A stretch of 64,000 bases of DNA. It comes from Sphingobacteriales bacterium 16-39-50. Lineage in GTDB: Bacteria; Bacteroidota; Bacteroidia; Sphingobacteriales; Sphingobacteriaceae. The DNA is taken from contig NCHA01000010.1 in the NCBI GenBank assembly GCA_002257025.1, positions 1 through 64,000 on the forward strand, written 5' to 3'. The notes below the pieces were generated by a model. That model had not been told where the DNA came from and made no database searches. It saw only the letters and a program-made list of their open reading frames with translations. The position numbers and the translations under genes are program-made. Shown piece by piece: positions 26,543-33,849 of the stretch (the stretch's first letter is position 1; each line of letters opens with the position of its first letter).

Positions 26543-26962
26543 GTGAAAGTAGCCTTAAAAAGAGTAAATGATGCGGTTCATTTTGAAGCATCAGCCCCTT
26601 CCTCAACAGTAAAAGTACATATTGATGGTTCCCCGGATATCGGTGGCCAGGCTCTGGGTGTACGGCCTATGGAAATGGTGCTTATGGCATTGGCTTCCTG
26701 CAGTTCCTTAGATCTGGTTACAATCCTTAAAAAGCAAAAACAAGTAATCGAAGATTTTTCGGTCGATGTTGAAGCAGAGCGAAGGGAACAGATTCCCAAT
26801 ATTTTTACTAAGATCCACTTACTGTTTCACCTTAAAGGGGATATCGATCCTGCCAAAGCAGAAAGAGCCGCAGAGCTTGCGGTAAAAAAATACTGTTCGG
26901 TTCATGATATGCTGGTTGCCGGGGGAGTGGATATAAGCTACTCTCTGGAAATCAACAGTTAA
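26543..26962 (+). CDS. OsmC/Ohr-family peroxide-handling protein
   Basis: A 139-residue cytoplasmic protein with a GTG start. Cys53 (LASCSSLD) and Cys118 (KKYCSVHD) are the paired thiols that reduce organic hydroperoxides in the OsmC/Ohr superfamily; the first lies in the central helix after RPMEMVLMAL and the second in the AVKKYCSVH helix. The sequence is nearer the OsmC/YhfA-like branch than classical Ohr. Lying beside the sulfur genes it could draw on the thiol pool, but it has its own promoter and is separated by 400 bases of repeats. Confidence 0.9.
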   Translation: MKVALKRVNDAVHFEASAPSSTVKVHIDGSPDIGGQALGVRPMEMVLMALASCSSLDLVTILKKQKQVIEDFSVDVEAERREQIPNIFTKIHLLFHLKGDIDPAKAERAAELAVKKYCSVHDMLVAGGVDISYSLEINS

Positions 26963-27240
26963 TAATTAGCAAATTAGCAAATTTGGGAATGAGCAAATGA
27001 ATTTGTCGATGAGATGATTTGTCAATTTGTCAATGGGAATTTGCGTTGAAGAATAAACTTCTTCCCATTTCCAAAGCCAATAATTAGCAAATGAATTTGT
27101 TGATGAGTTGATTTGTCGATTTGTCAATGCAAATTTGAGTTAAAGAATAGATTTCTTCTTATCTCAATTCTCAATTCTTAATTCTCCACTCTCCACTCTC
27201 CATTGTCAACTGTCAACTGTCCATTGTCAACTATCTTATG
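26963..27240. repeat. Duplicated non-coding segment and short tandem words
   Basis: Two related copies of an AT-rich unit follow one another: 26963-27068 and 27081-27165, both starting near AATAATTAGCAAAT and both containing GATTTGTC(A/G)ATTTGTCAATG. After them come polypyrimidine words (CTCAATTCTCAATTC, CCACTCTCCACTCTCCA, GTCAACTGTCAACTGTCCA). No coding frame; the stretch looks like slippage-generated sequence. Confidence 0.6.
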
Positions 27241-27274
27241 ACGTTCAAATTACATGTTTAAACATCTAATATTT

Positions 27275-27282
27275 TATCTTTG
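27275..27282 (+). promoter_or_regulatory. Putative -7 box for the YceI gene
   Basis: TATCTTTG fits TAnnTTTG, 35 bases before the yceI-family ATG. The -33 position has no clear TTG. Confidence 0.5.
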
Positions 27283-27317
27283 TTGAATAAACTAGAAAAA
27301 ACTAAAAAATATAAAAT

Positions 27318-27857
27318 ATGGAAGCAGCAGTAAAAACTAACTGGATAATTGATCCAACGCACTCTGAAGTGCATTTTAAGGTAAAACATCTTGTAATTTC
27401 AACAGTTACAGGTACATTCAAATCTTTTGCAGGCAGCATGGAATCAGAAAATGAAGATTTTCAGGATGCAGCAATTGAATTTACATTAGATGTAGACAGT
27501 ATTGATACCAATCAGGAACAACGTGACGGACATCTTAAATCAGCTGATTTTTTTGATGCAGCGCAATTCCCAAAAATCTCATTCAAATCAAGTTCATTTA
27601 AAAAAGTTGGTGATGATTATGAATTAGCTGGAGACCTGACTGTCAAAAATGTAAGTAAACCGGTAAAACTAAACGTAGAGTTTGGTGGCACAGCTACCGA
27701 TTTCTATGGTAATGATAAAGCAGGTTTTGAAGTTTCAGGCAAGATCAGCCGTAAAGAGTTTGGATTAACCTGGGATGGTATTACAGAAGCTGGAGCGATT
27801 GTTGTTGGTGATGAAATCAAGCTGCAGATTAACGTACAATTTGCAAAACAAGCTTAA
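27318..27857 (+). CDS. YceI-family lipid-binding-like protein
   Basis: A 179-residue protein predicted to form the YceI lipocalin-like beta-barrel, which binds isoprenoid chains in characterised members. Diagnostic words are WIIDPTHSEVHFKVKHLVISTVTGTF-like opening strands, DGHLKSADFFDAAQFPKISFKS, and FGLTWDGITEAGAIVVGDEIKL near the end. There is no signal peptide, so it should be cytoplasmic, as for many Bacteroidota members. Its physiological role is not settled. It converges on the isomerase-like gene across an inverted repeat. Confidence 0.92.
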   Translation: MEAAVKTNWIIDPTHSEVHFKVKHLVISTVTGTFKSFAGSMESENEDFQDAAIEFTLDVDSIDTNQEQRDGHLKSADFFDAAQFPKISFKSSSFKKVGDDYELAGDLTVKNVSKPVKLNVEFGGTATDFYGNDKAGFEVSGKISRKEFGLTWDGITEAGAIVVGDEIKLQINVQFAKQA

Positions 27858-27867
27858 TTAGAATTAA

Positions 27868-27915
27868 GAGTAGAGAATGGAAATGAAATTAATTTTCAAA
27901 TTCCATTTTCTACTC
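27868..27915. terminator. Inverted repeat between convergent yceI-family and isomerase genes
   Basis: GAGTAGAGAATGGAA (27868-27882) is inverted as TTCCATTTTCTACTC (27901-27915) with one mismatch and an AT-rich loop. It lies between two convergent genes and is likely a bidirectional terminator, although no long T-run follows. Confidence 0.6.
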
Positions 27916-27929
27916 TCAATCGGTTAAAT

Positions 27930-28763
27930 TCAAATCCTTTCCAAATAGTCCATATTATACTTCATACTTTCTATGGGATTATTTGCATATTCTTCCTGTT
28001 CAATAAAAAGGTATTTTAAGCCCGATTCTCCCTGATGCTGCAGGGTCTTTGAGATATCCAATCCCCCTTTACCAAATTCTGTACTTTCTTTTTTCTGAAG
28101 ATTCATGTCTTTCAGATGCCATAACGGGAAGCGGCCCTTATATCTCTTAAAATAGTCAAAAGGATCGTTTCCACTGGCAATTACCCATCCCAGATCGAGT
28201 TCCATGTGTACCAGTTTCGGATCTGTATTATCCATCAGCAAATCAAAGAGAACATGCCCGTCGACTTTTTCAAACTCATAGTCATGATTATGGTATCCAA
28301 ATTTCAGGCCTGTTTTGCGGCATTCCTCCCCATAACGGTTAAAAGTTTCCGCTACTCTCCTGTAATTATCGATTGTTTGTCCTGAGCTTGGCATACTTGA
28401 ACAAATAATATATTCCTGCCCTGATTCAGCAGCTTCTTCCATGGTTTGCTGCCACTTCGCATCAACAGCAACGTGTCCGCTGCGCAGAGTCATTCCCAGA
28501 TCTTTACAGGCTTGTTTCATTTCCTTTGCACTTAGGCCATAATAATTGCCTTTAGCGCTTCTGGCAGATTCTATCTGTTTAATCCCCAGATCGGCAAGTT
28601 TTTTCAATGTGCCGCGAGCATCAGCAAGCATTTCAGTACGAACAGTATATAATTGTATCCCCGGGTTTTTAATTTTTGCCCTGGCCGAAACAAAAGAAGG
28701 AAGGAACATTGATCCGATTGCTACCGTTCCAGCGGTTTTTAAGAAATTACGGCGTGTTTTCAT
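27930..28763 (-). CDS. Exported sugar phosphate isomerase/epimerase-like TIM barrel protein
   Basis: A 277-residue protein with a twin-arginine-like leader (MKTRRNFLKTAGTVAIGSMFLPSFVSA, shown here as residues 1-27 with RR at 3-4). The rest is an AP-endonuclease/xylose-isomerase-type TIM barrel: GIQLYTVR at the first strand, YHNHDYEFE with the typical metal-site His/Asp, MELDLGWV, and LWHLKDMN. Such proteins act on sugars in the periplasm of Bacteroidota and often sit near Gfo/Idh/MocA oxidoreductases, one of which is also present here at 62.5 kb though not adjacent. The substrate is unknown. Transcribed alone. Confidence 0.87.
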   Translation of the reverse strand: MKTRRNFLKTAGTVAIGSMFLPSFVSARAKIKNPGIQLYTVRTEMLADARGTLKKLADLGIKQIESARSAKGNYYGLSAKEMKQACKDLGMTLRSGHVAVDAKWQQTMEEAAESGQEYIICSSMPSSGQTIDNYRRVAETFNRYGEECRKTGLKFGYHNHDYEFEKVDGHVLFDLLMDNTDPKLVHMELDLGWVIASGNDPFDYFKRYKGRFPLWHLKDMNLQKKESTEFGKGGLDISKTLQHQGESGLKYLFIEQEEYANNPIESMKYNMDYLERI

Positions 28764-28973
28764 GGGATGGTTTTTTCAGACTTCAAATTAAGAAATTTGA
28801 TGGTGATTTGGTAAATTTTTATTTGCCTTTGAAAGAGTAATCAACTCGTTTACCAAATTATGGATTAACAGATGAGGAGATAAAGATTGTGGAGGGTACA
28901 AATTAAAGAAGGATCAACCTATTGACTTTTGTATGTTTAGATGGGTTTCTTATCATGTTTACAGCGGTAATTT

Positions 28974-30020
28974 TTATTTCTTTAAAAACTCCAGATTCCA
29001 GATTTTTTCTGCTTTTCGTCCGATGAGCCAGAAGGAAAGTGCCATGATCCCAAAGAATATGGTTTTATCTGTAATATCCCATAGGTATTCGAAATAGCGG
29101 CTGTAAAGATTTATGAGTAGAAAGCTAATCCCGAATTCACGAGCGATGTGATCCCTGAAACGAATCCCGTAAATTATAAAAGCAATGGAAAATAGGAGTG
29201 AAATTATGCCCCAGTAAAACAGTTCGATCTGTTTTATCTCTAGCCAGTCCTCCAGACTACCGAAGTTCCCAAAAATAGATAACAGCCATAGTGAAACGAA
29301 AAGGTAAAGGAGTCCGATGATATAGGTTAGTTCCCTGAATAAATTCAGCATGCTAAAGCGAAGCATCAGGAAACTGAACAGCACCAGTGAAATTCCAAAG
29401 AGTACAAAGCGCAAAGGATAGTTCATCCCAAGAAAGTAAAAACTCCAATCGGTTTGATATCCCGTTTCAGTCCCAAACCAACTCCCCAAAGATACCAGGG
29501 CGAATGCCCAGATCAGGCGGGAACTGAACTTCCAGGCCAGGGCAGCATAAACGAGCACAGATAAAAGAAATAATATTGAAAAGTGCCCTTTTCCATTGTC
29601 AAAGGTTTTTCCCAGGAAAGCAATGGAACTTGCTGTTAGTAATATACCAAAAAAGATAATGGATTCATTGCTGAAAACACGTTCCGGATATATTTTTTTT
29701 CGCTTATTACCTTCAAGAAATAGTAAGGAAGCCAGGATAGCAGAAACAATGCTGATTATAATATCAGGAGTATCGTAAAGTTTCTCGAGCCATTTTAGTA
29801 CTGCATCATCAATAATAAGAGAGGCAATTGCAACCATTCCACTGGCTAGTGCAACCCAAAAGGAATACTGGGCAAGTCGTCTCCAGTCGAATCCTTTGAC
29901 CTCGTAGGTGGATTGTAGTTTTTCAGCAGTTTCCTTGTCAACTAAACCTTCAGACTCCCATGTTCGTATGGTCTTCCCAAGAAATTCAGCTTCCTGTTTA
30001 TCTAGATTTAATTTTGCCAA
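28974..30020 (-). CDS. DUF2157-type polytopic membrane protein
   Basis: A 348-residue protein with a soluble N-terminal helical segment (residues 1-50, KQEAEFLGKTIRTWESEGLVDKETAEKL, the DUF2157 head) followed by about ten hydrophobic segments. The start is TTG at 30020, as no ATG/GTG lies upstream in frame, and TTG gives the standard head. Function of the family is unknown. The stop of ribF lies 28 bases upstream on the same strand, so it may be the last gene of the ftsX-ribF operon. Confidence 0.8.
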   Translation of the reverse strand: MAKLNLDKQEAEFLGKTIRTWESEGLVDKETAEKLQSTYEVKGFDWRRLAQYSFWVALASGMVAIASLIIDDAVLKWLEKLYDTPDIIISIVSAILASLLFLEGNKRKKIYPERVFSNESIIFFGILLTASSIAFLGKTFDNGKGHFSILFLLSVLVYAALAWKFSSRLIWAFALVSLGSWFGTETGYQTDWSFYFLGMNYPLRFVLFGISLVLFSFLMLRFSMLNLFRELTYIIGLLYLFVSLWLLSIFGNFGSLEDWLEIKQIELFYWGIISLLFSIAFIIYGIRFRDHIAREFGISFLLINLYSRYFEYLWDITDKTIFFGIMALSFWLIGRKAEKIWNLEFLKK

Positions 30021-30047
30021 TACGCTTTTTTTGACAAGATAGAACTA

Positions 30048-30998
30048 TTATTTTGGTCGTAGAAGTATTTTTCGGGCTGCTTTTTCGTCTTTTGTCAGTT
30101 GTTTTCTGAGATCTTCGAGCGAATTGAATTTCTCATCTCCCCGCAAGTAATCCAAAAAATTAACCCGAATAGTCCGCCCATAGATATCCTCATCAAAATC
30201 AAAGATATTTACTTCAATATTTCGGCTCATTCCATTAATAGTTGGCCTGTGACCGATATAAGCCATGCCCATTGCTGTTTTTGGATTTGTTTCCTCACTA
30301 TTGAACTCAATACTCACAGCATAAATACCATCGGAAGGGATAAGTTTGTAGTTTTCTTCAATAAATAAATTTGCAGTCGGAAATCCAAGAACGCGCCCTA
30401 ACTGATCGCCTTTGATCACTTTTCCGTTTAGTTGAAAGGCATAACCCAGAAATTCACTTGCAGTTTTAGCATCTCCGCTTAAAATAGCATTTCTGATTTT
30501 GGTGGAACTTACCGCGACGTCATTGATGTCCTGTTCAGGGATTTCTTCAACGTCAAAACCAAAGTCAGAAGCAAATGATTGAAGCTCTTTCAGGCCTCCC
30601 TTGCGATCCTTTCCAAAACGGTGGTCATAGCCAATAATAATATGGCGGGTACCAATCTTCTCAACCAGTATTTCTTTGATATATTCCTGTGGCGACAGGT
30701 TTGAAAAATCCCGGGTAAAAGGAGTGATGATAAGGTGGTCTATTCCCAATGCTGAAAGCTTTTCAGCTTTTTCATCCATTGTGCTGATCAGTTTAATATT
30801 CAGATCATCCGGATGAAGAATCATCCTTGGATGTGGGAAAAAGGTCAGAATTACTGTTTCCCCTCCACTCTTATTTGCGACTTCCTGTAAACGGCTGATG
30901 ATCTTCTGATGCCCGATATGCACCCCGTCAAAAGTGCCGATAGTAACTACGGCATTATGGATTTGTTTGAATTCGTCAATGTGATTGTAAATCTTCAT
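30048..30998 (-). CDS. ribF: Bifunctional riboflavin kinase / FAD synthetase
   Basis: Converts riboflavin to FMN and FMN to FAD. The N-terminal nucleotidyltransferase (residues about 15-160) has VTIGTFDGVHIGHQKI and the later GYDHRFGKDRKGG and VSSTKIRNAI motifs. The C-terminal riboflavin kinase (about 183-310) has GKVIKGDQLGRVLGFPTANL with the PTAN motif and the late EVNIFDFDEDIYGRTIRVNFLDYLR. The 316 residues match the family. It follows truB by 34 bases in the ftsX-DUF3098-uppP-truB-ribF order that is common in the phylum. Confidence 0.97.
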   Translation of the reverse strand: MKIYNHIDEFKQIHNAVVTIGTFDGVHIGHQKIISRLQEVANKSGGETVILTFFPHPRMILHPDDLNIKLISTMDEKAEKLSALGIDHLIITPFTRDFSNLSPQEYIKEILVEKIGTRHIIIGYDHRFGKDRKGGLKELQSFASDFGFDVEEIPEQDINDVAVSSTKIRNAILSGDAKTASEFLGYAFQLNGKVIKGDQLGRVLGFPTANLFIEENYKLIPSDGIYAVSIEFNSEETNPKTAMGMAYIGHRPTINGMSRNIEVNIFDFDEDIYGRTIRVNFLDYLRGDEKFNSLEDLRKQLTKDEKAARKILLRPK

Positions 30999-31032
30999 CT
31001 TTTGGGAGAGAGGGCAAAACTAAGAATAATTA

Positions 31033-31758
31033 TTATTTTAACTTAGTCTGTTCTTTAAGCTGCCTGATATGATTAACCAGCTCCATTACCTCAAACGCAT
31101 TTTTGACATCATAATCTCCGCTTTTGGTACGACGAAGCGATTTTAAGTGTGCAGCATTATTCAGGGATCTCCCAAAATCATGCACCAGGGAACGGATATA
31201 AGTGCCTTTACTGCAAACTACTCTAAAATCAACCTCCGGCAATTCAACCCGGGTAATCTCAAATTGGCTGATACTGACTTTTCGTGTTTTTAACTCTACA
31301 GTTTCTCCTCTCCTGGCTTTCATATAAAGTCGTTCACCATCTACTTTCACTGCCGAATGGGCTGGGGGGTATTGATCCAATTCACCGGTAAATTTCTGGG
31401 TATTTGCCCTGATTTTCTCTTCGTCCAGGTGGCTGATATCGAAAGTCTCGTCAATCTCAGTTTCAAGGTCATAGGAAGGGGTATTTGCGCCAAGTATCAT
31501 AGTGCCGGTATATTCCTTTTGCTGAGCCTGAAATTCGTCGATCTTCTTGGTCATCTTACCGGTACAGATGATCAGTAATCCGGTTGCAAGCGGATCAAGT
31601 GTGCCAGCATGGCCAACTTTTAACTTTAAAGGTTTAAATGAATTGCGGATCTTTCCTACAACATCAAAACTAGTCCATTTATAGGGTTTGTTGATAAGCA
31701 ACAACTCTCCTTCTGCAAAGTTGAAGTCCGGGAAAGTCTTGTTTGTTGGTTCGCTCAT
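31033..31758 (-). CDS. truB: tRNA pseudouridine-55 synthase TruB
   Basis: Makes Psi55 in the T-loop of tRNAs. Catalytic Asp is in GHAGTLDPLATGLLIICTGK, followed by the family motifs YPPAHSAVKVDGERLYMKARRGE and CSKGTYIRSLVHDFG. At 241 residues it is the short form without a C-terminal PUA domain, normal for many Bacteroidota. Its start overlaps the uppP stop by one base, so translation is coupled. Confidence 0.97.
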   Translation of the reverse strand: MSEPTNKTFPDFNFAEGELLLINKPYKWTSFDVVGKIRNSFKPLKLKVGHAGTLDPLATGLLIICTGKMTKKIDEFQAQQKEYTGTMILGANTPSYDLETEIDETFDISHLDEEKIRANTQKFTGELDQYPPAHSAVKVDGERLYMKARRGETVELKTRKVSISQFEITRVELPEVDFRVVCSKGTYIRSLVHDFGRSLNNAAHLKSLRRTKSGDYDVKNAFEVMELVNHIRQLKEQTKLK

Positions 31759-32552
31759 CAGATCACTTGAAGATCATAGCCCGAAAGAAGCAGAATCAGT
31801 ATAATACCACCCACAATGATGCGGTACCAGCCGAAAATTCTGAATCCCCTGGTTTGCAGGAAAGTTATGAAATACCGGATAGCCAGCATGGCTACTATAA
31901 AGGCAACGATATTACCGATGAGTAATAAGTTTACCTGTTCCTGACTGATCACGAATCCATCCTGATAGAAATCAAACAACTTCTTTGCAGTTGCACCAAA
32001 CATAGTTGGTACCGCCAGAAAGAATGAAAACTCAGCAGCGGCTTTCCGGGATAATTTCTGGGACATTCCACCTACGATCGTTGAAGCAGATCTTGAAACT
32101 CCGGGAATCATAGAAATACATTGAAATAATCCGATCTTAAATGCTGTGCCATAACTAATATCGTCTGTATTATCGATGCTGCCATTTTTGAACCAATTAT
32201 CTACAAAAAGCAGAATGACACCACCAGCAAGCAGAGCAATAGCTACACCCAGAGGGCTTTCAAGCAGCTGATCGATCTTATCACTCAGTAATAGGCCGAA
32301 AAAAACAGCCGGAAGAAATGCGACAAGCAGCTTAAAATAAAATCCGATGGTCTGGAAGAATCTTTTGAAATAAAGTACGATAACTGAAAGTATCGCACCA
32401 AGCTGAATAGCAACAGTAAATAACTTGACGAAATTGTCGGATTGAATACCCATCAGAGAAGATCCAAGGATCATATGGCCTGTGGAAGAAACCGGTAAAA
32501 ATTCTGTCAGGCCTTCAATAATAGCCAGAAGAATTGCCTGATAAAGGGTCAT
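31758..32552 (-). CDS. uppP: Undecaprenyl-diphosphatase (BacA/UppP)
   Basis: Integral membrane phosphatase that recycles undecaprenyl pyrophosphate for peptidoglycan and other glycan synthesis. The 264 residues carry the two signature blocks: [17 protein letters not shown] near residue 14 and [14 protein letters not shown] near 150. About eight hydrophobic helices are present. One-base overlaps on both sides (with DUF3098 and truB) show a tightly coupled operon. Confidence 0.97.
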   Translation of the reverse strand: MTLYQAILLAIIEGLTEFLPVSSTGHMILGSSLMGIQSDNFVKLFTVAIQLGAILSVIVLYFKRFFQTIGFYFKLLVAFLPAVFFGLLLSDKIDQLLESPLGVAIALLAGGVILLFVDNWFKNGSIDNTDDISYGTAFKIGLFQCISMIPGVSRSASTIVGGMSQKLSRKAAAEFSFFLAVPTMFGATAKKLFDFYQDGFVISQEQVNLLLIGNIVAFIVAMLAIRYFITFLQTRGFRIFGWYRIIVGGIILILLLSGYDLQVI

Positions 32553-32773
32553 TATTTTTTAAGAATTGCAATAAAACCGATGGCAAAGCCTGCAAGTACA
32601 ATAATTGGGGCAAGAACAATCTTTCTGAATTCATAAATATCAGTATCTCCGATCATAAGCATAAAGCCAAATAATACGACAATGATACTAAGTAACATCA
32701 ATCTGTAATTGTTCTTCCCGAACACAAAACCCTCTTGCGGGCTTTCCTTAATAGGGGTGTTTTTCTGTGCCAT
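32552..32773 (-). CDS. DUF3098 two-helix membrane protein
   Basis: A 73-residue protein with two hydrophobic segments ([19 protein letters not shown] and [21 protein letters not shown]) after a polar head. The segment [12 protein letters not shown] is typical of DUF3098, which almost always lies between ftsX and uppP in Bacteroidota. Its function is not established; the conserved neighbourhood hints at a role with cell division or envelope synthesis. It overlaps both neighbours by one base. Confidence 0.9.
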   Translation of the reverse strand: MAQKNTPIKESPQEGFVFGKNNYRLMLLSIIVVLFGFMLMIGDTDIYEFRKIVLAPIIVLAGFAIGFIAILKK

Positions 32774-33651
32774 TATCTATAAAGTTCGTAAATTTTTAAA
32801 CGAAGAAACTTGCTTACTGCAAAGTAGGTGCTCAATCCTGAGATCAGAATACCAATCCCGATAACAGCCAGGAAAACAATTCCAAATTCAAACCAGTTAC
32901 GCAGAATAATCATTTCGGGTACCTGCTGTTGCGCTAAATATAGTGTAAGCAATAAGAGAATTACCGCAATGAGTCCGGCGAATAAACCGTGAAGAATTCC
33001 ATAAGTAAGGAATGGTTTACGGATAAAATTTTGTGTTGCTCCAACCAATTGCATGCTCTTAATCAGGAACCGTTGTGAATAGATCGCAAGTCGGATTGTA
33101 TTATTGATCAATGCAACTGCTATGATCAGCAGGATTGTTGCGAAGGCGAGAATGACCAGGCCAATTCCCCTGATATTCTGATTGACCATATCTATCAGCG
33201 ACTTCTGGTAAATTACTTCCTTCACCAGTGGGTTTTTGCTCAATTGGGCTGTAAAGGCTTCAATACTCTCATTGTTGGCATAATCAGCCTTCATATACAG
33301 ATCTATAGAGGATAGTAGTGGGTTGTAGCCAAGGAAGTCAACAAAATCTTCTCCAAGGTCTTTGGTTAAATTTCTGGCAGCAAGTTCTTTGCTTACGTAC
33401 TGGGTTTTTAAGACATAAGGATTTGCATCCAATTGCTTTTGCAATGCCGTAATATCAACTTCTTTCGCACCATCGTTAACGATAATATTGAGTACGATAT
33501 TCTCTTTTACGTATTTTGAGAGGTTTTTCGCATGTACCAGAATCAGGCCAAGCAGTCCTGTCATTAACAGAACTAAAGCAATACTGATCACAGTTGAAAC
33601 ATAAATAGTTTTAGTTTTTCCGGATGATGTACTTTTTTCAAATTCTTCCAT
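32773..33651 (-). CDS. ftsX: FtsX-like cell division permease
   Basis: FtsX pairs with the ATPase FtsE and signals to periplasmic peptidoglycan hydrolases during septation. Of 292 residues, TM1 is at about 17-38, a periplasmic domain at 40-165 (ENIVLNIIVNDGAKEVDIT ... NPLVKEVIYQKSLID), then three helices with the FtsX C-terminal pattern (IYSQRFLIKSMQLVGATQNFIRKPFLTYGILHG). First gene of the ftsX-DUF3098-uppP-truB-ribF run; ftsE is not in the window. The promoter should lie in the 198-base gap before leuS. Confidence 0.94.
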   Translation of the reverse strand: MEEFEKSTSSGKTKTIYVSTVISIALVLLMTGLLGLILVHAKNLSKYVKENIVLNIIVNDGAKEVDITALQKQLDANPYVLKTQYVSKELAARNLTKDLGEDFVDFLGYNPLLSSIDLYMKADYANNESIEAFTAQLSKNPLVKEVIYQKSLIDMVNQNIRGIGLVILAFATILLIIAVALINNTIRLAIYSQRFLIKSMQLVGATQNFIRKPFLTYGILHGLFAGLIAVILLLLTLYLAQQQVPEMIILRNWFEFGIVFLAVIGIGILISGLSTYFAVSKFLRLKIYELYR

Positions 33652-33823
33652 GAGCGAAATGATATGATGCGAAAATAAAGAATTCAGTTCATAAACCTAA
33701 ATAATAAGCGCTGAAATGCCCTGATTTGAAGTTAAACTTTGTTAAAATTTTATGAGAAGGCCTTTATGCAAGTTAATTGAGGTTTTATAGGAAGCTTCTG
33801 GTTCAAAAAATCGTAGATTTTAG

Positions 33824-33831
33824 TATTTTCG
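33824..33831 (+). promoter_or_regulatory. Putative -7 box for leuS
   Basis: TATTTTCG fits TAnnTTTG with one mismatch (C for T), 18 bases before the leuS ATG. Divergent from ftsX. Confidence 0.4.
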
Positions 33832-33849
33832 CAGCTTATCAGTTTTACA

